Shown one piece after another: positions 1 to 7,971 of a stretch of 64,000 bases of DNA (positions are counted from its first letter, which is position 1; each line of letters begins with the position of its first letter). The stretch is from Thermohalobaculum sp963700775 (GTDB lineage Bacteria > Pseudomonadota > Alphaproteobacteria > Rhodobacterales > Rhodobacteraceae). The DNA is taken from NCBI GenBank assembly GCA_963700775.1, contig CAVOYU010000003.1:1-64000 (forward strand), written 5' to 3'. Both the position numbers and the translations under genes were made by a program. Below the pieces are notes generated by a model. It saw only the letters and a program-made list of their open reading frames with translations. It had not been told where the DNA came from and made no database searches.

Positions 1-44
1 TCGTCGATGGCCACAAGACTCGGCCGAATTGTTCAGAGCTTGTT

Positions 45-379
45 GCTCTCACTTTTCCTTGGCGCGACCCTGCTTGATCAAAAGAAAGGTGAGTGTGACT
101 GCGCCGTTTGCTCTGCTCCGTCCTAGATTGTCTGAGTGTGAATGGAGTCAATTCGTTGTCACTTGTTGCATTCTTTTCTGTTGGAACGAGATGATGGCGT
201 TGTGAGGATCGGCACTAGTTGATGCCGTTCCGCCGTTTGGGTCTTGTACGATGCTTCATGCACCGCTTTGACCACATGAATGCAAGATATTGACGTGCAT
301 TTCAGTCTTCTAACTTCTCTTCATCTTTACGTCGCCCTTGTCCCCACTTATCGCAGAGAGTTATCAGCAACATGAAGCT
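45..379 (+). repeat. Direct repeat copy 1 (promoter/5' end of gene)
   Basis: A 335-bp stretch reappears at 5215-5549 (offset 5170) with one difference that I can see (C at 249, A at 5419). It holds the presumed upstream region and the first codons of the spliced gene starting at 372. Bases 1-44 do not match the sequence before copy 2, so the repeat boundary is real. The simplest reading is a tandem gene duplication with a unit of about 5.17 kb. Confidence 0.9.
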
Positions 380-2164
380 TCAAGCAATCTGCCTTCTCGC
401 TTCTTGGCTCCTTATGAGCAGAGACGTGAGTTGACGCCGCTGTAGACTCTTGCTCAGCAGTGGATCAGTGCTTTGATTTCACAATCGAGGAGATTCCTGG
501 TTGCGAGAAAACCTGTGTTAACTGTGATCCTGAAACTGAAGCATGCAACTTTGGACCAGACGATTTCTGCACAGATCCAGATACCTGTGGCTGCACTGAA
601 TGTCACTTTCGAGCATGCATGCAATTCTTACCAGGAAAATTAGACTGCGACAAAGAGGGTGATATCTCGCATGTGTGCCTCCCCATGAATTATGACGCAG
701 GACTCTGCCGTGGTCCTGGAAGCGACGATGTCGAGTTTCGACCGGACCAAAAGGCGTGTGTGACTGCTCTTCCTGGCGAAACATTCACTTTTATCACCAA
801 GGATGGAAGTCAATGCTCGGGAAATCAGGACAGCCTTACTGGAAATAGTGATGGCTGGTCTTGTGCCGACAATGGAATCGATACTGTCGAGGTAAGTTTC
901 GAACTCTTGTTCACTTTCTCTTTCCCACATTTTGTTTTAACACTTTTCACGTGTTTATTACACACAGGCATGTGCTGGCTCCGACAACAGAAGTTGTCGA
1001 ATAACTCGAACAATGCCTGCAACCTGTACGCCGACACCGACGCCTCCTCCTGTGGCTCCGACGCCGCCTCCGGTTGCTCCCACGCCGCCTCCTGTGGCTC
1101 CGACGCCTCCTCCGGTGGCTCCCACGCCGCCTCCGGTGGCTCCGACGCCGCCTCCGGTTGCTCCCACGCCGCCTCCCGTGGCTCCGACGCCTCCTCCGGT
1201 GGCTCCCACGCCGCCTCCGGTGGCTCCGACGCCTCCTCCGGTGGCTCCCACGCCGCCTCCGGTGGCTCCCACGCCTCCTCCGGTGGCTCCCACGCCGCCT
1301 CCTGTGGCTCCCACGCCGCCTCCCGTTGCTCCGACGCCACCTCCGGTGGCTCCCACGCCGCCTCCTGTGGCTCCCACGCCTCCTCCGGTGGCTCCGATGC
1401 CGCCTCCGGTGGCTCCACGCCTCCTCCGGTGGCTCCCACGCCGCCGGAGGAGGCGTCGGAGCCACAGGAGGAGGCGTGGGAGCCACGGAGGAGGCGGCGT
1501 GGGAGCCACCGGAGGAGGCGTCGGAGCCACAGGAGGCGGCGTGGAGGCCGCCGGAGGAGGCGTGGGAGCCACAGGGGAGCCACCGGGCGTGGCTCCGACA
1601 CCGCCTCCTGTGGCTCCGACACCACCTCCTGTGGCTCCTACGCCGCCTCCTGTGGCGCCCACGCCTCCTCCGGTTGCTCCCACGCCTCCTCCGGTGGCTC
1701 CGACGCCGCCTCCGGTGGCTCCGACGCCGCCTCCCGGTTGCTCGACGCCGCCTCCTGTGGCTCCCACGCCTCCTCCGGTTGCTCCGACACCACCTCCTAT
1801 GGCCCCTACGCCACCTCCGACGACCAAGCCCCCGGCCAAGCCCCCGACCAAGCCCCCGACGAAGCCCCCGACCAAGCCCCCGACTTTTTCACAGGATGGC
1901 AAAGGAAAGGGCTATTATGGAAAAGGATATTATGGAAAAGGATATGGCAGCAAGAGTGGCAAAGGCAGCAAAGGGAGTAAGGGCAGCAAAGGGAGTAAGA
2001 GCACCAAAGGGTATCACGAAGACAAATACTATGGAGGAAAAGGATATTATGGTGGAAAGGGCTACTATGCTGGGAAAGATTATCATGGGAGTTTACGTGG
2101 TGAGGATAAGCAGAAGGATTGGTTTGGAGGACGGCCGTGCGAGGATTATGGACATTGTCTTTAG
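372..2164 (+). CDS. Spliced secreted Cys-rich / Pro-repeat / GKGYY protein
   Basis: Proposed exons are 372-425, 469-891 and 968-2164, all joined in phase 0. Exon 1 encodes a signal-peptide-like start (MKLQAICLLASWLL). Exon 2 gives a Cys-rich domain of about 140 residues with many CxxC-like pairs. Exon 3 begins with a few more Cys, then tens of PPPVAPT heptads, a PTKPPTK spacer, and a C-terminal tail rich in GKGYYGKG and SKGSKG motifs ending in EDYGHCL. Signal peptide, Cys module, Pro-rich stalk and Gly-Lys-Tyr tail suggest an extracellular or cell-wall protein; the tail style recalls stramenopile low-complexity secreted proteins. Function is unknown. An inverted block (1441-1588) and local frame slips in the repeats make the middle unreliable. 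The acceptor of intron 1 is chosen because it alone gives phase 0 into the Cys-rich frame. Confidence 0.6.
426..468 (+). other. Intron 1 (proposed)
   Basis: GTGAGT donor directly after the 18-codon exon 1; acceptor ATCAG at 464-468. Of the nearby AG dinucleotides (457, 460, 468) only 468 restores the open Cys-rich frame. At 43 nt it is very short. Confidence 0.5.
892..967 (+). other. Intron 2 (proposed)
   Basis: Strong GTAAGT donor and a CACACAG acceptor preceded by a T-rich tract. Splicing is phase 0 and links the Cys-rich frame to the PPPVAPT frame. The unspliced frame instead continues into a Ser/Gly-rich shadow reading of the repeats. Confidence 0.7.
1034..1830 (+). repeat. 21-bp tandem coding repeat (PPPVAPT)
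   Basis: Tandem units of about 21 bp of the type CCTCCTCCGGTGGCTCCCAC encode PPPVAPT heptads with synonymous variation (GTG/GTT, CCC/CCG). All six frames stay open through the array, which creates many false antisense and out-of-frame ORFs. The array is interrupted by a reverse-complemented block. Confidence 0.9.
1441..1588 (-). repeat. Inverted block inside the heptad repeat
   Basis: Between about 1441 and 1588 the 21-bp units appear as their reverse complement (GGAGGCGTGGGAGCC type), so the plus-strand protein changes to Arg-rich and GGGVGAT-type sequence before returning to PPPVAPT. A one-base slip (CTCCACGCC instead of CTCCCACGCC near 1412) precedes it. Either a real microinversion or an assembly error in a repeat. 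Confidence 0.85.
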
Positions 2165-2747
2165 AATAAGAAGGAGACTGATTGGTTTGGGGATCCCTGT
2201 GAGGATTACGTTGGGAGCAGATGTTAGAAAAGAGTGCTTGCACGATCTGCGCACCCAGTTAAAAGTGTGAATGATTTTGTTTGGGATTCCATGGCTGTAA
2301 CTATTGATATACGGCCATTATTTAGTATCCTTGCTTCGTAAGTAGATTTTCTTGCTAGCTAGGTGTATTTGCTTAGACTCCTTGGTACTTGTGGGTATGC
2401 ATAGCCCTTATCGATTGTAATGCAGTTGGAATGACCAGTCGAGTGAGTTGACGCAGTGTGTCATGCATTGACTGATTTGAGATGGGGTTGAGTGTGATGT
2501 GGGGGGTCCTTCTGCTTTCAAATTTTCAAACCCGACCTTTGTTCGGTGTCGGCTGCGTTGTAGGTAGGGGCCCGGTTGGAGGAGAGACCATGACCAGGCC
2601 CTTTGTGCAATGCTTGGAGAACTCTCTGTGGTCTTCGCGCTGCAGCTTGAAGACGCCAGCGCCCACCCGCCCTGCTGCCTCTCAACTTTCCTTGGCCATC
2701 GCGGCAAGCTTCTTGGCGTGGGCCTTGCAGCCGGGAGGCAGCGGCGC
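2165..2747. other. Gene-free 3' flank of the spliced gene
   Basis: No convincing coding sequence. It starts AT-rich (3' untranslated and intergenic type) and becomes GC-rich after about 2640. No clear polyadenylation signal is visible. Confidence 0.5.
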
Positions 2748-3242
2748 GACCTTTGACTTCAACTTGCTGGGTCAAGCCTCTAACTTGAGTGCCTTGACTT
2801 GCTCCGGCAGCAAGCCAAGCCAAGCCAGCCGCGGCAGGCGGGCAAGTCACTCTCGTCGCCGCCTTGGAGCCTGAGGGCGGCCGGCCGCGCCGCGCTTCCT
2901 GCTGGCCGCAGCCCAAGCGCGCCTCCCGCCGCGCAATCAGCTGCGTCTTTCTCCTTATCCTTTGGCGCACCTTGGCTCGCTGGCGCTGGGGAGGGCGCGG
3001 GCGCCAGCTGCCCCCGAGCGCCAGGCGGCGCCCCCTCGCCCGCTGAGCCAGCCTCCAGGCGCGCTGCGCTCGTGACTCGTGGCCTTGCCCTTGGCGGGTC
3101 AAAGTCCCCCGCGGTGACGCGCCTCAAGAGGCCTCTTAGCCAGCAAGGCCCTGTCGGCGGCGGGCTTGCCGCAACTTCGGCGCTGGCTGCTCCAGGGGCG
3201 GGCGCGCCCTCAGCGACAAGGCCCGCTCCCGGGGGCGCGCGG
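2748..3242 (+). repeat. Inverted repeat, left arm
   Basis: About 490 bp, starting at GACCTTTGACTTC, returns as reverse complement at 4049-4537. The arms differ by scattered substitutions (for example CAATCAG/CAGTCAG, CTTATCC/CTTGTCC) and remain roughly 95% or more identical by eye. Divergence between arms argues against a simple read-palindrome artefact. Composition is very GC-rich. Confidence 0.9.
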
Positions 3243-4048
3243 CGCAGCCCGCAGCTGCAGCCTAGCGCCTCGGCGACGCCCTCGCAGCAGCGCCCTTGCA
3301 AGGCGCCCTTGCGAGGCGCCTGGCGAGCCTGGCGCGCCCTGGGCCCGCTGCGCCCCCGCCAGCGCGCGGGCGCCCTGGCCGCCGCGGCTCACGCGGGCGG
3401 TGGCGGTCACTTGCAGCGAAGCTTGGGCAGGAGGCGCTGGCGCGACTCCTGCGCAGCTGAGCAAGCGCGTTGTCGCGGAGCTTAAGAGCGCCTGGAAAAG
3501 GGCTCTCTTCTTCGCGCGAGGCGCGCTCGCCAGCAGCGCAGCGCCTTGCAGCGGCGCTCTGCGCGCGGGGCGCCAAGGGAAAGGCTTGCTGGAGCTCTTC
3601 ACCAGCGCTGAGCTCCTCGCGCTCCGAGCGCCGCCGCCCCTGGGGGCAACGATGGCACGCGGCGCCGCCGCCGCGCCGCGCGCCGCTTCCCTGCTTCTTG
3701 CCGCGCGACGCGCGGAGGCGTGCTGCTCTCGCCCCCTCCGCGCCGCCCCCTTGACCCGCCTCGCCGCCCGCCTCGCGGGCTTCGCCAGCGATCGCGGGGC
3801 GCTCAAAGTCCGCGCCCGCGAGGCGCCTGAGCGCGGGGGCAACGCGAGAGCGCGGCGCCCCTGCCCCGGAGGGGCGCGCCGCCAGCGCTCTGGGCGAGGC
3901 TAAGAGCGCCACCAAGGCCGCGCTTCGCGGCGGCGCGCTAGGCGCGCTTTGCCCCCCTGGCGCGCGAGTTTCCCCTTGCTCCTCCAAAGCGCGCCTCGCA
4001 ACTCCCACCCGTCGCCACCGCAGCAGCGCGCGGCGCGGCAATCGCCGC
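3243..4048. other. GC-rich spacer between inverted-repeat arms
   Basis: About 800 bp dominated by GCGCC/GGCGC words. Long open frames exist on both strands but only because stop codons are rare in such sequence; they encode Ala/Arg-rich strings with no recognisable domain. No gene supported. Confidence 0.6.
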
Positions 4049-4537
4049 GCGCCCCCGGAGCGGGCCTGGTCGCGAGGGGCGCGCCCGCCCCTGGAGCAGC
4101 CAGCGCCGAAGTTGCGGCAAGCCCGCCGCCGACAGGGCCTTGCTGGCTAAGAGGCCTCTTGAGGCGCGTCACCGCGGGGACTTTGACCCGCCAAGGGCAA
4201 GGCCGCGAGTCACGAGCGCAGCGCGCCTGGAGGCTGGCTCAGCGGGCGAGGGGGCGCCGCCCGGCGCTCGGGGGCAGCTGGCGCCGCGCCCCTCCCCAGC
4301 GCCAGCGAGCCAAGGCGCGCCAAAGGACAAGGAGAAAGACGCAGCTGACTGCGCGGCGGGAGGCGCGCTTGGGCTGCGGCCAGCAGGAAGCGCGGCGCGG
4401 CCGGCCGCCCTCAGGCTCCAAGGCGGCGACGAGAGTGACTTGCCCGCCTGCCGCGGCTGGCTTGGCTTGGCTTGCTGCCGGAGCAAGTCAAGGCACTCAA
4501 GTTAGAGGCTTGACCCAGCAAGTTGAAGTCAAAGGTC
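4049..4537 (-). repeat. Inverted repeat, right arm
   Basis: Reverse complement of 2748-3242, ending at GAAGTCAAAGGTC. Together with the left arm it makes a foldback of about 1.8 kb. I see no transposase in it and no obvious target duplication. Confidence 0.9.
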
Positions 4538-5214
4538 TCTGGCCCGCGACTTGAGTGAGGGCGCTGAAGCGGCGGCGGCGAGGCGAGCCGCGGCGCCGCG
4601 CCCGCGAGCAAGCCAGGCTCTCGCTCGGGCGAGCCTCTGCCGCCCCCCTCGCCGCGCCAGCCCCCGGCCGCCGGCGCTGGCGCGGCCACCCGGGCCCTCC
4701 CTCTCTCTGCGGCTCTCGCTCCCCTCACCCGCGCTTCGCGCGCTCTGCTTGCCACTGGCCTCCAGCGTGAGCTGCTTTTTTTGGCGGCGAGCAGTCGAGT
4801 CGCGCTATCTCTTTTGGGTCGTTTAGAGAAGCATCGGAGTTGGCTCGTTCCGCCCTTTTTTGTCGTGTGAATAAAATTTGAACTTGTCTTGAATGAAATT
4901 TTAGTCTTTTTAGCAGCTTTGGACGACTCTCAACGGAAATTTGGCTCGCTTTTGCGCGCCGGCATCGTCTCGCGCCAAAATTTGCGCACCAAAAATGACG
5001 TGCACGGTGAATTTTAGGGTTCCAGGTTTTCTCGCCAATGATGTGAGTATAAACTTTGAGTATGATTGACAATACATAATTTCCTCCCAATGACCCAATT
5101 TCAATATTTCAGCACACCCTACTTTGCCAACTCCCGCAAAGCGGTAAAAGACTAATTTTTCAAAAACCACGAGACTTGTTTATGGCCGCAATATGCTTAT
5201 TTGTTCACTCTGCC
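4538..5214. other. Gene-free stretch
   Basis: GC-rich up to about 4770, then a sharp change to AT-rich DNA (TTTTTTT at about 4774, AATAAA at 4870). No gene seen. It leads into the second copy of the direct repeat. Confidence 0.5.
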
Positions 5215-5549
5215 GCTCTCACTTTTCCTTGGCGCGACCCTGCTTGATCAAAAGAAAGGTGAGTGTGACTGCGCCGTTTGCTCTGCTCCGTCCTAGATTG
5301 TCTGAGTGTGAATGGAGTCAATTCGTTGTCACTTGTTGCATTCTTTTCTGTTGGAACGAGATGATGGCGTTGTGAGGATCGGCACTAGTTGATGCCGTTC
5401 CGCCGTTTGGGTCTTGTAAGATGCTTCATGCACCGCTTTGACCACATGAATGCAAGATATTGACGTGCATTTCAGTCTTCTAACTTCTCTTCATCTTTAC
5501 GTCGCCCTTGTCCCCACTTATCGCAGAGAGTTATCAGCAACATGAAGCT
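5215..5549 (+). repeat. Direct repeat copy 2, cut at the junction
   Basis: Repeats 45-379 with one mismatch. It ends within the start of a second gene copy (ATGAAGCT at 5542-5549); the next base already belongs to bacterial coding sequence. Confidence 0.9.
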
Positions 5550-6630
5550 ACCTCCTCTATCACTCACCCGAAGCGCTAGCCCTTTGGTGCATACATGCTC
5601 ACGCTCATGATGCGGCAGACATATCGCCAATCCTCGCGATCCTCTCTCCCGAGAAACGCTGCGGCAAGACAACCACCATCAAGGTTGTTTCTGCCCTCGT
5701 GCCGAGAGCTATGCACGCGGTTCCGTACATATCACCGGCAGTATTGTTCCGCGTTGTCGAGAAGCACAAGCCGACAGTCCTGGTCGACGAAGGTGATACT
5801 TTTCTCCGGGACAACGACGACTTTCGAGGCATTCTGAATGGTGGCCACGACCAGCTCTCCGCATACGTCTGGAGAAATGTCGGAGACGATCACGAGCCGC
5901 GGCAATTTCGCGTCTGGGCGCCCAAGGCGATTGCAATGATCGGGCGCATCCCTGACACCTTGGAGGATCGGTCCATCGTCGTGCCGTTGCGCCGTCGCCG
6001 CGATGGCGAGACCGTCGATCGCTTCCGCGCGGACCGCATTGCAGAGTTTGCGTCGCTCCGCTCAAAGGCTGCCCGGTGGGCTGCCGACAATCTTCAAACA
6101 CTGTCGGATTGCGACCCACGGATGCCAGCGAGCCTAAACGATCGCGCACTGGATAATTGGCGCCCTCTCATTGCCATTGCAGATCACGCAGGTGGTCATT
6201 GGCCAAATGCGGCCCGGACCGCTGCCATCGCGTTGTCCAGTGATACGGCCAAGGATGATGAAAGCCTGTCGCCCGGCGTCCTCCTGTTGCGGGACATGCG
6301 TGAGATCATGTCCGGCAATCACTCAATCTCCTCGACCTTGCTTCTGGCCGCACTGATCGAGCTTGATGAAGCCCCATGGCGCGAGTGGCGGCGGGGCTTA
6401 CCAATCACGACCGCCGGAATTGCCCGGTTGCTGAAGCCTTTCAAAGTGAAGCCCTACCGGGCGAAGGGGGCAGCGTCTATCGCTCGCTCGATCTCCACGA
6501 TTTGTGGTCGAGGTACCTCGAATTTTTCTCCCCGGCGAACCCGCAAAATGAGTGCGAACCTGCGACCCTGTGCTCAGCCTGCGACCAAGATTTCAAACGA
6601 CTTCAATGGCTCGTCGCAGGTCGCAGTTAG
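5550..6630 (+). CDS. DUF3631 domain protein, N-terminus missing, one frameshift
   Basis: Reading in frame from the junction gives LYHSPEALALWCIHAHA, then a P-loop-like SPEKRCGKTTTIK, VLVDEGDTFL and RIPDTLEDRSIVVPLRRR, which are hallmarks of the DUF3631 ATPase module found in phage, plasmid and integrative-element proteins (often after a primase/TOPRIM part). Here everything before the P-loop region is lost at the contig join. Near 6466-6470 a G run (AAGGGGGC) appears one base short; restoring it continues into GGSVYRSLDLHDLWSRYLEFF and a stop at 6630, whereas the uncorrected frame runs to 6733 with no family character. The role in a mobile element is inferred from the family and the neighbours. 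Confidence 0.75.
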
Positions 6631-6790
6631 TCGCACCTTGGGGGCGGAGGTCGCAGGTCAGAAGCACGAACACAGTAATCAACTCTCAATTCCTGGTGGG
6701 CCTAGCGTGACCACCGTCCGGGGTAGAATATGAGCATCGCCTACACGATCGTCCGCGAGCTCGTCGAATGGAGAATTAAACTGACCGCGG

Positions 6791-7231
6791 ATGATGGCCA
6801 GATTGAATGACGGCCCCGCCGATGTACTGACGGCGAAGCGCCTTGATCAGATGCGTCGCTACAAGGGTGAGTTGCTTCGGGTGCTCACTGCGCCTTCTCG
6901 TTGGAATGCAGAAGACTGGCGAACGTATTTTGACGAACGAGCTGGGATCATCGAGTACGATGGAGGGCTCTCGCGATCTGCCGCGGAGGCTCAGGCTTTC
7001 GACTGCTGTGTTGCCGAGATGATGGACCAAATGTCGGTCGCGTCGGATCCTGACCGCTGCGCCCATTGTGGGGGAGACGACAAACTGGGTAACGGGCTGC
7101 AGCCGTTTGGCACGAAAATGACGGGCGACGTCTGGGTCCATTCAAGATGCTGGGAAGGCTGGTACCGACAGAGGAAGGCCGACGCCTCTGCAGCGCTCAC
7201 ATCTATGGGAATCGAGGCCCCCGCCAAGTAA
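6791..7231 (+). CDS. Hypothetical protein, mobile-island type
   Basis: 146 residues, soluble, starting MMARLNDGPADVLTAKRLDQMRRYKGELLRVL. A CAHCGGDD pair in the C-terminal third and a nearby HSRCWEGW suggest a small zinc-binding site (Cys-Cys-His-Cys arrangement). It follows the DUF3631 gene on the same strand after 160 bp, the usual place for accessory genes of integrative elements. I do not recognise a named family. Confidence 0.55.
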   Translation: MMARLNDGPADVLTAKRLDQMRRYKGELLRVLTAPSRWNAEDWRTYFDERAGIIEYDGGLSRSAAEAQAFDCCVAEMMDQMSVASDPDRCAHCGGDDKLGNGLQPFGTKMTGDVWVHSRCWEGWYRQRKADASAALTSMGIEAPAK

Positions 7232-7263
7232 CTCGGCGTCACATTGATCCCGCCACATGCCGG

Positions 7264-7596
7264 TCACCCGGGCGCCGGCTTGTTCGCCAACACCATCGAC
7301 GCAAACCGGATGGCGACCTCTTCCTTCTCGGGCGTATCCGCGCGCTCCAGCATCTTTGCCGCCTTGCCCAATGACGTGATCCAAACCGAAACCGCACGAC
7401 TGTACTTGGTCGCTTCACCGTTCTTGAATCCTGGGTGCTCACTCCCTCGAAGAGACCAGCCACCATGGAACCGGCACTTATCAGAACCGGAGGCGGTGAG
7501 TTGGCGGCAACGGCGGCTGGCTTGCTTCGACATGGCGGTACAACGGCGATGTTCACCGTAAATTTCGAAAGGAGCCATACCGGACTGGAAGGTCAT
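7264..7596 (-). CDS. HGG-motif phage/ICE-associated protein
   Basis: 110 residues. The centre reads RRCRQLTASGSDKCRFHGGWSLRG followed by HPGFKNGEATKYS. The Cys-x(n)-Cys-x2-HGG arrangement plus a short FKNG-RYSKY-like tail is typical of small proteins near phage packaging or integration genes, where HGG lies in a zinc-ribbon-like fold. It faces the previous gene tail to tail. Function unknown; the link to mobile DNA is family knowledge plus context. Confidence 0.5.
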   Translation of the reverse strand: MTFQSGMAPFEIYGEHRRCTAMSKQASRRCRQLTASGSDKCRFHGGWSLRGSEHPGFKNGEATKYSRAVSVWITSLGKAAKMLERADTPEKEEVAIRFASMVLANKPAPG

Positions 7597-7971
7597 TCAG
7601 TGAATATAGCATGAGTAAATCACTGCGTCATGGGGGAGCGCAATTGCGCTTATTCACCTTCTTCATTTATAAACACGCTATGTGAGAAATATTTTGACGA
7701 TAACTGCCGTGGTTCTTGCTCACCCCTGGTGCCCCCTCTCACTGGCACACACTGACTACTTAGAGCGCTCGCACCTCAGTGTCGGCAATTCGGCGCGTTC
7801 CAGACAACCTGGAGAGTGGTGCTGTTGGTCGCTTCATGACCCACAACGACGTAGCCCCTACGTCTCGAACAGCCCCAAGAACGACATTCGGGAATCTGCG
7901 AACGAGCCTCACCCTATCCGCTGTGGGCCGCTCCGACGAAGTCATTTGATCAAAAGCAAGAATGGACTACG
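7597..7971. other. Intergenic region before the sensor operon
   Basis: About 375 bp with an AT-rich centre (TTCATTTATAAACACGC around 7660) that could hold the promoter of the kinase operon. Short open frames here have no support. No RNA gene seen. Confidence 0.4.

Larger units (their letters stand above)
1..5549. other. Eukaryotic-like segment of a chimeric contig
   Basis: This segment differs from the rest of the window: low gene density, a gene interrupted by GT-AG introns, mixed base composition with AT-rich stretches next to an extremely GC-rich block at about 2.64-4.77 kb, and no bacterial-type operon. The only convincing gene encodes a secreted low-complexity protein of a style common in diatoms and related stramenopiles. 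The segment ends abruptly at base 5549, where bacterial coding sequence starts. Taxonomic placement is an inference from protein style, not from a database match. Confidence 0.8.

Noticed and set aside
1034..1830. CRISPR-like periodicity
   Set aside because: The 21-bp units are contiguous, with no unique spacers, and encode a clean protein heptad.
825..1902. Long antisense ORFs of GGGVGAT, EPPEEA and RRRRGSH type
   Set aside because: They are other-frame readings of the 21-bp PPPVAPT repeat, which is open in all six frames.
2799..4826. Several Ala/Arg-rich ORFs of 90-260 codons
   Set aside because: They arise from GCGCC-rich DNA, occur in mirrored pairs in the inverted-repeat arms, and show no domain, ribosome site or splice structure.
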